From positions 17,237-81,236 of the forward strand of contig NZ_BOVK01000051.1 of the NCBI RefSeq assembly GCF_018403685.1: DNA of 64,000 nt. Reading direction: 5' to 3'. A program made the translations under genes and the position numbers. The DNA is from Xylanibacillus composti (GTDB lineage: Bacteria > Bacillota > Bacilli > Paenibacillales > K13). Of this stretch, positions 26,088-33,253 are shown piece by piece. The notes beneath the pieces were generated by a model. The model made no database searches and was not told where the DNA came from. It worked only from the letters and a program-made list of their open reading frames with translations. Positions within the stretch are counted from its first letter, which is position 1. Every line of letters starts with the position of its first letter.

Positions 26088-26116
26088 ATCGTAACACGGA
26101 TGTTCCTGCGTGTCAA
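26088..26116 (-). promoter_or_regulatory. Sigma-A promoter of the ABC-F leader transcript
   Basis: TTGACA (26116-26111), a 17-bp spacer and TACGAT (26093-26088). The predicted start near 26081 is about 10 nt before the AGGAGG of the first leader ORF and gives a ~400-nt leader. Confidence 0.75.
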
Positions 26117-26145
26117 AGGCTCGCCGTCTAGTTTAGCGCTGGCGG

Positions 26146-26589
26146 TTAATCAATATCCAGCAGCTCAATGATGACGCCCAGGTCATCCACGCTGTCGACG
26201 TAAGCATATTTGTCGCCATTCTGGATCAACGGGAAGCCGAACTCTTCCAGCTTCGCAGCTGTCTCCATCATGCGGTCTTTCGCCTTGAACGCAATGTGGT
26301 GAACGCCTGGTCCATTCGTTTCCAGGAATTCCTTCCATGTAGACGGATCCTCGGTAGGCTCAATAAATTCCAGCACCGTGTTTTCAAGGTTGAAGAACGA
26401 CAGTCTGACACGTCCCTGCGTAGACTCTCCCCGGTACGTAACCGTATCGCTGCCGTCGTCATTCGCCATAATAATGGTAGGCTCCGGCACTTTGAGCAGC
26501 TCTGCAAATCGGCGGGTTGCCTTCTCGACATCACGCACGACGATCGCTACCTGACAGATTAAAGTGGTCCCAAGAATTGTGTTTGCCAT
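26146..26589 (-). CDS. VOC family protein, methylmalonyl-CoA epimerase-like
   Basis: 147 residues from ATG 26589; the in-frame ATG two codons upstream is too close to its AAGGAG. The vicinal-oxygen-chelate fold is shown by QVAIVVRDVEKATRRFAELL at the start, LEFIEPTEDPSTWKEFLE, GPGVHHIAFK and the final LGVIIELLD, with metal ligands expected at Gln/His and Glu. Methylmalonyl-CoA epimerases look like this, but no mutase or carboxylase gene is nearby, so glyoxalase/dioxygenase-like roles are possible. It has its own promoter (26658-26693). Confidence 0.82.
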   Translation of the reverse strand: MANTILGTTLICQVAIVVRDVEKATRRFAELLKVPEPTIIMANDDGSDTVTYRGESTQGRVRLSFFNLENTVLEFIEPTEDPSTWKEFLETNGPGVHHIAFKAKDRMMETAAKLEEFGFPLIQNGDKYAYVDSVDDLGVIIELLDID

Positions 26590-26657
26590 TTCCATTCTCC
26601 TTCTTCTGTTGGGTGTGACCTAATGGGGCTCAGAGAACTCAGGATAGGTCTGCCTCC

Positions 26658-26693
26658 ACTATACCACACCTCCCCTTGCTTACTTCAAGGTAA
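26658..26693 (-). promoter_or_regulatory. Promoter of the VOC gene with an overlapping palindrome
   Basis: The minus strand carries an extended -10 (TGGTATAGT, 26666-26658). The -35 region is weak (TTGAAG at 19 bp) and lies inside TTACCTTGAAGTAA (26693-26680), an imperfect palindrome with TTAC/GTAA ends like MarR/HxlR-type operators. The regulator is unknown. Confidence 0.45.
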
Positions 26694-26827
26694 CTAACCC
26701 CCCCAGCCGAGATGTGCCCTCCTTGCTCATTCCACCCATATCCGCTTCCCTCGCGGTTCCAAATCTTATATACTAATCAGTGGGTTCGATAACCCGACCA
26801 ACTCTGGCATGCGGGGTGTTGTCTTTC

Positions 26828-26857
26828 ATGATTCACTTCATTCGTTTGCGCAAGTAA
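26828..26857 (+). CDS. Leader peptide MIHFIRLRK upstream of the rRNA methyltransferase
   Basis: A nine-codon ORF (M-I-H-F-I-R-L-R-K, TAA) in the 5' region of the RlmA-type gene, 108 bp before its start. It contains R-L-R, the macrolide arrest motif of erm(D)-type leaders, at the same place as R-I-R in the peptide at 26029-26055. The ribosome site (GGGGTG, 11 nt away) is weak. A hairpin-like stretch with a T7 run (26886-26892) follows. Confidence 0.5.
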   Translation: MIHFIRLRK

Positions 26858-26964
26858 AGGATAGGTGCAGCCTGCAGCTCCGTCGTTTTTTTGTTGAGAT
26901 GGCGTGAGTTTATTTGCTGTGCCTTTTTCATTTTACTTCCAAAAATGAATGAGGTGTCTTTACT

Positions 26965-27855
26965 ATGTTCAAAAACAACAAAGGCCAGAAGCTGGCACGT
27001 CTTCTCGCGGAACATGCCCGGCTTTTCCGCTGCCCGCTGTGTGCCCAGCCGATGAAGCTGGTTGAGGAGAAGAGCTTGGTTTGCCGCAGCAACCATTGCT
27101 TCGACTTATCCAGCAGGGGATACATCAACTTTTTGACGCAAGCGCATAAATCGAAATATGACAAGGGTCTGTTTGCCTCTCGGGAAATGCTGTTTCGGCA
27201 CGGGGCGTTCGATCCATTGATTGCGCATATTGGCGCGACTTTGGCAGAAGCTGTAGGGAATGACGGAGATCATCCGATCACGCTGCTGGATGCCGGATGC
27301 GGCGAAGGCTCGCATTTGGCCAAGCTGCAGAAAAGTATCGAGCGCCATACAGCGCGCCCGGCCTTAGGCGTTGGACTTGATATAGCCAAGGATGGCATCG
27401 TCAGGGCCGCCAAGAAATCTGCACATGCGCTATGGGGTGTTGCCGATCTTGCCAACAGTCCGTTGGCTGACAATACATTCGATATCGTGCTGAATATTCT
27501 CTCTCCTTCCAACTACACGGAGTTTCTTAGAGTGTTGAAAGATGACGGCATGATTGTGAAGGTTGTTCCGGGGAGCACGCATTTGCAGGAGCTTCGGGAA
27601 CGATTTCGCAAGCAAGCTCGGAGAGAGGCTTCTTCCAATGAAGCTGTTCTCGACCACTTTGCCCGGCATGTCGGACTGTTATCCGTTAAGCGGATGAAAT
27701 ACAAGAGCACACTGGAAGAGGAAGCAAGAGAAGCTTTAATCCGCATGACTCCGCTTTCCTGGGAAGTGCCGCAAGAACGCATGCAGCAAGTATTGGACGA
27801 GCAGCCATTTGAAATCACGTTCGACTTCACTATTCTGCTTGGCAAGCAGCGATGA
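26965..27855 (+). CDS. 23S rRNA (guanine-N1)-methyltransferase, RlmA/TlrB type
   Basis: 296 residues. The N-terminal zinc finger (FRCPLCAQPM...LVCRSNHCFD) and the phrase SSRGYINFL are hallmarks of RlmA proteins, followed by the SAM-binding motif LLDAGCGEGSHL, GLDIAKDGIVRAAK and a domain-end EITFDFTILLGKQR. RlmA enzymes methylate G745 or G748 at the entrance of the peptide tunnel; the G748 branch (RlmA-II, TlrB) gives resistance to tylosin-type macrolides. Which branch this belongs to cannot be told by eye. GAGGTG precedes the ATG. The leader peptide upstream with an R-L-R motif argues for drug-inducible expression. Confidence 0.88.
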   Translation: MFKNNKGQKLARLLAEHARLFRCPLCAQPMKLVEEKSLVCRSNHCFDLSSRGYINFLTQAHKSKYDKGLFASREMLFRHGAFDPLIAHIGATLAEAVGNDGDHPITLLDAGCGEGSHLAKLQKSIERHTARPALGVGLDIAKDGIVRAAKKSAHALWGVADLANSPLADNTFDIVLNILSPSNYTEFLRVLKDDGMIVKVVPGSTHLQELRERFRKQARREASSNEAVLDHFARHVGLLSVKRMKYKSTLEEEAREALIRMTPLSWEVPQERMQQVLDEQPFEITFDFTILLGKQR

Positions 27856-27863
27856 TGCGAACA

Positions 27864-28044
27864 CGCTAACGGAACAGACAGCCTCTATTTGCTGACATCA
27901 AAGCAATTTTTAACGGAAGCCACGGACCTGATTGCAGTAAAAGCCCAGCCTATTGCTGCAATATCTCAATATTAGGTCTGTCGCTTCCGTTATTTTTTGT
28001 TTCCTTCCACTATGGCCGAATAACGCCTCCTCGTTCCGTTAGAC
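27864..28044. repeat. Second 2+2 inverted TAACGGAA element
   Basis: Two forward units (27864-27894, GCTAACGGAACAGACAGC...; 27907-27937, TTTAACGGAAGCCACGGACC) and two reversed (27968-27999, AATATTAGGTCTGTCGC then TTCCGTTA; 28016-28044, GAATAACGCCTCC then GTTCCGTTAGAC). It fills the junction between the convergent methyltransferase and membrane-protein genes, with the same order as the element at 14021-14212. It may act as a bidirectional terminator. Confidence 0.75.
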
Positions 28045-28071
28045 ATCATAGACCGAAGCCATTCTCGCCTG

Positions 28072-28509
28072 CTACCGCTGAAGCACACCCTTCAGTACCT
28101 GAGCGACCAGGCCAGTGATGACCCCTGCCGCCGCACCGGTAAACAAGCTGCTGAAGAATGCGAATAGCCGGGTGATGACGGCGTTAGCGGTCGGGGAAAG
28201 ATCGGATAAATTCCCTCCTAGCTCAGGCGGTGTCGGAAAAGCGTTGTGCCAGAGCAGCTGATGGGTGATGCCAAGCAGCACACCGTAAATGATCCCGACA
28301 GCAAGCAGCGACTGGAATGGCCGGGGAGTCCTCGCCCGAAGCGCCACAGCAACCCAAATGACCGGGGGCACAAAAACGAGCAGCATGTTCGCTAAGCTGC
28401 CTGGCTCCACCCAGTGCAAATCATGCGCGATCACCCTGGGCACGCCTAACAATGCCAGCAGTAACAAGTTGACGAACGACAGCTGGCTATTGCGCTGCCG
28501 ATTTGCCAT
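28072..28509 (-). CDS. Hypothetical membrane protein
   Basis: 145 residues, with four likely membrane helices (LSFVNLLLLALLGVPRVIA, LANMLLVFVPPVIWVAVAL, SLLAVGIIYGVLLGITHQ and LFAFFSSLFTGAAAGVITGL). I recognise no family. AGGAGG lies 9 nt before the ATG at 28509, inside the end of the preceding gene, with which it overlaps by 23 bp, so the two are translationally coupled and probably work together. They are divergent from the two-component genes at 29182. Confidence 0.8.
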   Translation of the reverse strand: MANRQRNSQLSFVNLLLLALLGVPRVIAHDLHWVEPGSLANMLLVFVPPVIWVAVALRARTPRPFQSLLAVGIIYGVLLGITHQLLWHNAFPTPPELGGNLSDLSPTANAVITRLFAFFSSLFTGAAAGVITGLVAQVLKGVLQR

Positions 28510-28912
28510 AAACGCTTGCCTCCTGCTTCACTCTGAGCTGTTTCCAGGCGCGCAGCGTTGTTTGCACGGAGAGCACGAACAAGACTAGCGCGATCACCGG
28601 ATGGGCGGCGCCTGCCACAGCCACGTTAGCGGTGAAATACTGGACAAAAATCAGCAGCAAGAGCCCCGTGCTCTCCATACGCATGGAAATGGGGAGCCGA
28701 CCGGTAAACGAAAAGATCAGCATCAGTAACGGAATGACTTCGAACATATGCACAAACAGGGTATGCGTCCGCCAATGTCCCGGGTCCATGAACAAGGCCA
28801 TGCCGGCGAGATACGTTTGGATCAATATGCATGCGATCAGACCGCATGCCAAGCTGAAATACAGCGCCCGCGAAACTTGATTCAGTTTGGTAATGGAACG
28901 TTCTTTGCTCAT
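28487..28912 (-). CDS. DUF6220-like membrane protein
   Basis: 141 residues with four hydrophobic segments (YFSLACGLIACILIQTYLAGM, FVHMFEVIPLLMLIFSFTG, STGLLLLIFVQYFTANVAVA, PVIALVLFVLSVQ). FMDPGHWRTHTLFVHMFE, with histidines at the membrane edge, resembles small DUF6220-type proteins; function unknown. The start MSKERSITKLNQ at 28912 is followed by an overlapping second membrane-protein gene. It lies divergently from the response regulator with a 269-bp gap, so that system may control it (inference). Confidence 0.72.
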   Translation of the reverse strand: MSKERSITKLNQVSRALYFSLACGLIACILIQTYLAGMALFMDPGHWRTHTLFVHMFEVIPLLMLIFSFTGRLPISMRMESTGLLLLIFVQYFTANVAVAGAAHPVIALVLFVLSVQTTLRAWKQLRVKQEASVYGKSAAQ

Positions 28913-29181
28913 TGTTTTTTGTCCTCCTCGGAAATATGCACGCCATCATCGCCAGACCGTAACGGTATCCCTGGCCATCTTGGACGGCGCCATGATCATG
29001 CTTATAAGATACCTGGCACATGTTGTGATCTTGTGACGATCTGTTGCGGATTTCATGAAATTCCCGCCCGACCATGGTATTGCGTCCCCGGATAGGGTAT
29101 ATATGAATTAACCGACGAAAGTGAGTCTATTCCATCATGTCAAGAAAAACATAGATCAGCCAGAAGGAAGAGGTGGAAAGG

Positions 29182-29868
29182 ATGGCGCAAACGCTGCTGT
29201 TAGTCGATGACGAGGAGAAAGTGCTGGAATTCATGGCGCCCTTCTTGCAGCAGGAAGGCTTCCATATCCGCACGGCGCGAACAGGCGCGGAGGCTATACG
29301 CATTGCGAGAGAGGCGCGGCCGTCGCTGGTCGTCTTGGATTGGATGCTGCCAGAGAAGAACGGGATTGAGGTATGCAGGGAGCTGCAGCAAATGGGACGC
29401 ATGGGCATCATCATGGTCACCGCCCGCACAGAAGAAACGGATAAAATTATCGGCCTCGAGGTAGGAGCAGACGATTATATCACCAAGCCGTTTTCTTTGC
29501 GGGAGCTTGTCGCGCGGATACGCTCGGTACTGCGCAGAGTGGACGAGCAGGAGCCGGAAGCACAGATGCTCGAACGGGGCGAGCTAACGATATCGGAGGC
29601 TCACTGTCAGGTATGGAAGCGAGGCAAGGAAGTGCAGCTGACCCCTACGGAGTTCAAGCTTCTGCTCACGCTTGCTGCGAGACCGGGCATCGTCTACAGC
29701 CGCTTGCAGCTTCTTCAAATGGCGCTCGAAGATGATTTCCTGAACGATGAGCGTACTGTAGATGCGCACATCAGCCGCCTTCGCAAGAAAATCGAGGATG
29801 ATCCGGCGAAGCCTGTATATGTGCAAACGGCCTACGGCTTCGGCTATCGGTTCGGAGACAAGGGATGA
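29182..29868 (+). CDS. OmpR/PhoB-type response regulator
   Basis: 228 residues from ATG 29182 (MAQTLLLVDDEEKVLEF); a GTG three codons upstream is the frame's first start but GAGGTG fits the ATG better. The receiver domain has the acidic pocket DDE (9-11), phospho-acceptor Asp53 in VVLDWMLPE and the lysine in YITKPFSL; residues ~130-228 are the winged helix (LTPTEFKLLLTLAARPG, then RTVDAHISRLRKKIEDD). It overlaps the histidine kinase gene by an ATGA, so the pair is translated together. Confidence 0.93.
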   Translation: MAQTLLLVDDEEKVLEFMAPFLQQEGFHIRTARTGAEAIRIAREARPSLVVLDWMLPEKNGIEVCRELQQMGRMGIIMVTARTEETDKIIGLEVGADDYITKPFSLRELVARIRSVLRRVDEQEPEAQMLERGELTISEAHCQVWKRGKEVQLTPTEFKLLLTLAARPGIVYSRLQLLQMALEDDFLNDERTVDAHISRLRKKIEDDPAKPVYVQTAYGFGYRFGDKG

Positions 29869-31256
29869 GTGTCCGTCGCAAGCTGTTTCTGGCGATATCC
29901 GCCTTAATCATTGTGATGGGCATCGTGCACACCCTCATTCTGCTGTCCGCCGTTGGAGGCATGCTGCACGTGTTCCTGGTTTCGGATCGGCACGAGGAGC
30001 TCCAAGCCGTCTCCGAGGTTCTGGAAGCCTATTACGAACAAAACGGCCAATCCTGGATCGGCGTCCGGGAAGCGGCTGACGAATGGGCGAACGCCAATCC
30101 CCGGCAGGATACGCAGCTGCTCCTGCTTGATCCCGAGCGCGATACGCTGCTTTATTCTTACGGGAATGCAAGCAAGGAAATAATTCGCAAGCTGGGCATA
30201 CGTCATGAACTGAACGTGAATGGCAGTTCGGCAGCCATTCTGTACTATATCGATCTGGAGGTATTGAATCAGGCCAAGCTTAGATATGGCTTGACCAGCT
30301 CCATCTCTGCCCTTCTGGTAGCGAGCACAGTCATCTCCACCCTGCTCTCCATGCTCGTTGTCTATGTGTTGACCAGACGGCTGACGGCTCCCCTGAACAG
30401 GCTTGTCCCGGCTATCGACCGCTTGGGCCGGGGCGAATGGGGCGTACAGACGGATGTCAGCAGCAAGGACGAGCTGGGACGGCTGGCCCAGGCATTCAAC
30501 GCCATGTCGGCTCAGCTGCGGCGCAATGAGGAGCTGCGGCGCAATCTGGTCGCCGATGTTGCGCACGAGCTGCGAACGCCGGTGACGATCATTCAAGGGA
30601 AGCTGGAGCTCATCCAGCATAGCGGCAAGCCAGCCGATCCCGAAAGCTTGCTGCCGATACAGGACGAGCTGATCCGATTGACACGGCTTATCGACGATCT
30701 GCATTTGCTGTCGCGAGCCGAGGCCAAGCAGCTGTCCGTCGAACGCAAAGCAGTGAACGCGATCGTCTTGCTTGAGCAAGTGATCGAGCGCGTATCGCTC
30801 GATGCCGGGAACAAACAGCAGCACATCTGTCGGAACCTGCCTGCGGAAGCAATCGTCATCCCGCTTGATCCTCATCGCATGACGCAGGTGTTCCTGAATC
30901 TGCTCCTGAATGCTGTGCGCTATACGCCGGAAGGCGGCACGATTACAGTATCCGCCAAGCGCGAAGCCGCTGCTCTCCATAAGTTGGACAGAAGCGATGT
31001 CCACGTTCTTAGCGTGACGATATCCGATACAGGCTCAGGGATAGCACCCGATCAGCTGCCTCATCTATTCAATCGCTTCTATCGCACAGACGAAGCACGT
31101 TCGCGACACACCGGCGGCACGGGGCTTGGGCTCGCCATCGCCCAAGAACTTGTCCTGGCGCACGGCGGCTCCATCGATGTCGAGAGTGTGCTAGGCGAAG
31201 GCACAAGCTTTGTCGTGCGATTGCCTCTGAACCCGAATGACTCTGCCTTGGTTTGA
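29865..31256 (+). CDS. Sensor histidine kinase
   Basis: 463 residues. Membrane helices near 6-28 and 142-168 enclose an extracellular sensor of ~110 residues. A HAMP domain (~170-222) leads to the HisKA helix with the phosphorylated His in DVAHELRTPVTII (around 234) and the ATPase domain: N box LLLNAVRYTPEGG, G1 ISDTGSGIAPDQLPHLF, G2 GGTGLGLAIAQ. It is the BaeS/CzcS-like class that pairs with OmpR-type regulators. The stimulus cannot be read from the sequence. A terminator follows at 31270. Confidence 0.93.
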   Translation: MSVRRKLFLAISALIIVMGIVHTLILLSAVGGMLHVFLVSDRHEELQAVSEVLEAYYEQNGQSWIGVREAADEWANANPRQDTQLLLLDPERDTLLYSYGNASKEIIRKLGIRHELNVNGSSAAILYYIDLEVLNQAKLRYGLTSSISALLVASTVISTLLSMLVVYVLTRRLTAPLNRLVPAIDRLGRGEWGVQTDVSSKDELGRLAQAFNAMSAQLRRNEELRRNLVADVAHELRTPVTIIQGKLELIQHSGKPADPESLLPIQDELIRLTRLIDDLHLLSRAEAKQLSVERKAVNAIVLLEQVIERVSLDAGNKQQHICRNLPAEAIVIPLDPHRMTQVFLNLLLNAVRYTPEGGTITVSAKREAAALHKLDRSDVHVLSVTISDTGSGIAPDQLPHLFNRFYRTDEARSRHTGGTGLGLAIAQELVLAHGGSIDVESVLGEGTSFVVRLPLNPNDSALV

Positions 31257-31269
31257 CATGCCTCGCCTT

Positions 31270-31296
31270 AGCCGTCCTGGTATGGGACGGCTTTTG
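31270..31296 (+). terminator. Terminator of the two-component operon
   Basis: AGCCGTCC and GGGACGGCT pair around TGGTAT and are followed by TTTT, 14 nt past the kinase stop. Confidence 0.85.
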
Positions 31297-31350
31297 CATG
31301 CCAGGAAACTTTAATATATGGGGAAAAAGCTTTAAATTGCCAAGTTGTCA

Positions 31351-31364
31351 TGTATGCGCTTACA
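31351..31364. promoter_or_regulatory. cre box of the xylanase gene
   Basis: TGTATGCGCTTACA matches the CcpA consensus and lies about 145 nt upstream of the GH11 start, where the promoter should be. It indicates glucose repression of xylanase. Confidence 0.65.
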
Positions 31365-31509
31365 TATTACAATTTCCCTAAGAAGGGAGGTGAGAGTAGG
31401 TGTTTGCGGAGATGGACACGGGATAACCTGTGTGACTTCCAAGTGAAACATCAGACAAGTAAACAAGCAAGGAAAGTTGTATGAAATCCAAAAAAACAGG
31501 AGGTAGATG

Positions 31510-32142
31510 ATGTTGAAGTTTAAGAAAAGAATAGTAGCGTCGGTGCTGGCGGCTACCATGAGTATTGGCTTGTTTGCCGCGAGCGCAACTGCGAACACGC
31601 ATTGGCAATATTGGACCGATGGCGGCGGGACGGTCAATGCTACGAACGGCTCCGGCGGCAATTACAGTGTTGAATGGCGCAATACCGGGAATTTTGTTGT
31701 TGGCAAAGGCTGGGCTACCGGATCTCCCAACAGAACCATCAACTACAATGCCGGGATTTGGCAGCCGTCCGGCAACGGTTATTTGACGCTTTACGGTTGG
31801 ACAAGAAACTCCCTCATCGAATACTACGTTGTGGACAACTGGGGTTCGTACAGACCTACCGGAACGCATAGAGGCACCGTGTACAGCGACGGGGGCACAT
31901 ACGACATCTATACGACGATGCGCTACAACGCTCCTTCCATAGACGGCACACAAACGTTCCAGCAGTTCTGGAGTGTTCGACAATCCAAGAGACCGACCGG
32001 CAACAATGTCTCGATTACGTTCAGCAACCACGTCAATGCATGGCGCAACGCGGGCATGCACTTGGGCAGCAGCTGGTCTTACCAGGTATTGGCGACCGAA
32101 GGTTATCAAAGCAGCGGGCGCTCCAACGTAACAGTGTGGTAA
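31510..32142 (+). CDS. xynA: Secreted GH11 endo-1,4-beta-xylanase
   Basis: 210 residues from ATG 31510 ([15 protein letters not shown]), chosen because AGGAGG is 6 nt away; an ATG one codon upstream is too close. The Sec signal peptide ends near ATA-N at residue ~29. The mature protein is a single GH11 jelly roll of usual size: nucleophile Glu104 in [12 protein letters not shown] and acid/base Glu197 in [11 protein letters not shown]. It closely follows B. subtilis XynA in start and length. It hydrolyses xylan outside the cell; a cre box lies upstream. A second GH11 enzyme is encoded at 48502-49602. Confidence 0.95.
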   Translation: MLKFKKRIVASVLAATMSIGLFAASATANTHWQYWTDGGGTVNATNGSGGNYSVEWRNTGNFVVGKGWATGSPNRTINYNAGIWQPSGNGYLTLYGWTRNSLIEYYVVDNWGSYRPTGTHRGTVYSDGGTYDIYTTMRYNAPSIDGTQTFQQFWSVRQSKRPTGNNVSITFSNHVNAWRNAGMHLGSSWSYQVLATEGYQSSGRSNVTVW

Positions 32143-32223
32143 GCGTCCCCTTGCAAGCTGCACAACTGACGGGCGTCTGGCGTGACGCGATGCTGGACAA
32201 GACTTTCGCCATAGGATAGTGCC

Positions 32224-32253
32224 AAGGCTGCCGGATTTACCGCCGGCGGCCTT
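32224..32253 (+). terminator. Hairpin between xylanase and FGE-like genes
   Basis: AAGGCTGCCGG and CCGGCGGCCTT pair (one mismatch) around an 8-nt loop. The following sequence is not T-rich, so this is a weak or Rho-assisted terminator, or only an mRNA-stabilising stem. Confidence 0.35.
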
Positions 32254-32327
32254 ATGTGCTTTGAATATGAATTGCCCGCCTGCCTGCGGGCTAAAACTTT
32301 TCTATTCGTACAAAAGGAGACCAACCC

Positions 32328-33173
32328 ATGAGAAAGCTATTAATTTTCTTGTTAATAGCCACAACCGTTGTAGTCAGCGCTTGTTCGCAGCAAACGCCTG
32401 CAACAACTACGAGCGATCACTTTGTATTCGTCGAGGGCGGGACTTTCAAGAACACGAAGTCCAACTATCACGGAGAAGATATCACCATTTCCGACTTTTA
32501 CATCGGCAAATATGAAGTAACGCAGAAAGAATGGATCGAGGTCATGGGGAGCAATCCCTCCACCTTTCAAGGCGACAATTTGCCTGTAGAAATGGTAACC
32601 TGGTATGACGCTATCGAGTACTGCAATCAGAGGAGCATCAAGGAGGGCTTAGAACCGTATTACCATATTGACAAAGACACACAAGATCCGAATAACCTGA
32701 GTGAACACGATCATATAAAGTGGACGGTAACGATCAATGAAGGAGCCAACGGCTACCGATTGCCGACAGAAGCAGAGTGGGAATACGCCGCAAGCGGAGG
32801 CCAATTGAGCAAGCGGTACACGTACAGCGGGGGCAATAAGGCTGATGATGTAGCCTGGTATTGGAGAAATGCCGGGGACGACTATTTAAAGGGGGACTGG
32901 AGCTGGCCGCTCTTAGAAAACAATAACAATAAGACCAACGCAGTCGGTGGTAAAAAGCCGAATGAGTTGGGCCTATACGATATGTCAGGCAATGTTAGGG
33001 AATGGTGCTGGGATTGGTACGAAGACTCAGATTTCAGCAGCGGTTACTTCCGGGTTGTAAAAGGCGGCGGCTGGATCGGCGATGTGAGCAACACCGAATT
33101 GTCGTTCCGAGGCAAATTTGAAGCAAGCGGCTTCGGTCCTGACCAAGGATTTCGAGTGATCCGCGGTGAATAA
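32328..33173 (+). CDS. FGE-sulfatase (SUMF1) domain lipoprotein
   Basis: 281 residues. A lipoprotein signal ends V-V-S-A-C (Cys19). The rest is one formylglycine-generating-enzyme fold: FVFVEGGTF, ISDFYIGKYEVTQKEWIEVM, NLPVEMVTWYDAIEYCNQRS, GYRLPTEAEWEYAASGG, GLYDMSGNVREWCWDWY and a final FRVIRGE. True FGEs oxidise a sulfatase cysteine using Cu bound by two cysteines near the C-terminus; I see no such cysteine pair here and no sulfatase gene nearby, so it is more likely one of the many FGE-fold proteins with binding or structural roles. The GGAGA ribosome site and ATG at 32328 are clear. Confidence 0.88.
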   Translation: MRKLLIFLLIATTVVVSACSQQTPATTTSDHFVFVEGGTFKNTKSNYHGEDITISDFYIGKYEVTQKEWIEVMGSNPSTFQGDNLPVEMVTWYDAIEYCNQRSIKEGLEPYYHIDKDTQDPNNLSEHDHIKWTVTINEGANGYRLPTEAEWEYAASGGQLSKRYTYSGGNKADDVAWYWRNAGDDYLKGDWSWPLLENNNNKTNAVGGKKPNELGLYDMSGNVREWCWDWYEDSDFSSGYFRVVKGGGWIGDVSNTELSFRGKFEASGFGPDQGFRVIRGE

Positions 33174-33218
33174 GCGGAAACGGGCATCCCCTAATTAAAC
33201 TGACGGCTGCTTATGTCT

Positions 33219-33250
33219 AAGCGCCTTCCGGGCAAACGGAAGGCGCTTTT
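33219..33250 (+). terminator. Terminator between the convergent FGE-like and cadA genes
   Basis: AAGCGCCTTCCG and CGGAAGGCGCTT form a 12-bp stem followed by TTTT on the plus strand. It also ends 4 bp from the cadA stop and may serve both directions, though the minus side has fewer T. Confidence 0.85.
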
Positions 33251-33253
33251 CGC

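Noticed and set aside
29904..31004. 366-codon frame antisense to the histidine kinase gene
   Set aside because: The kinase reading has the H, N and G boxes; the antisense translation is rich in Gln/His/Arg without any fold.
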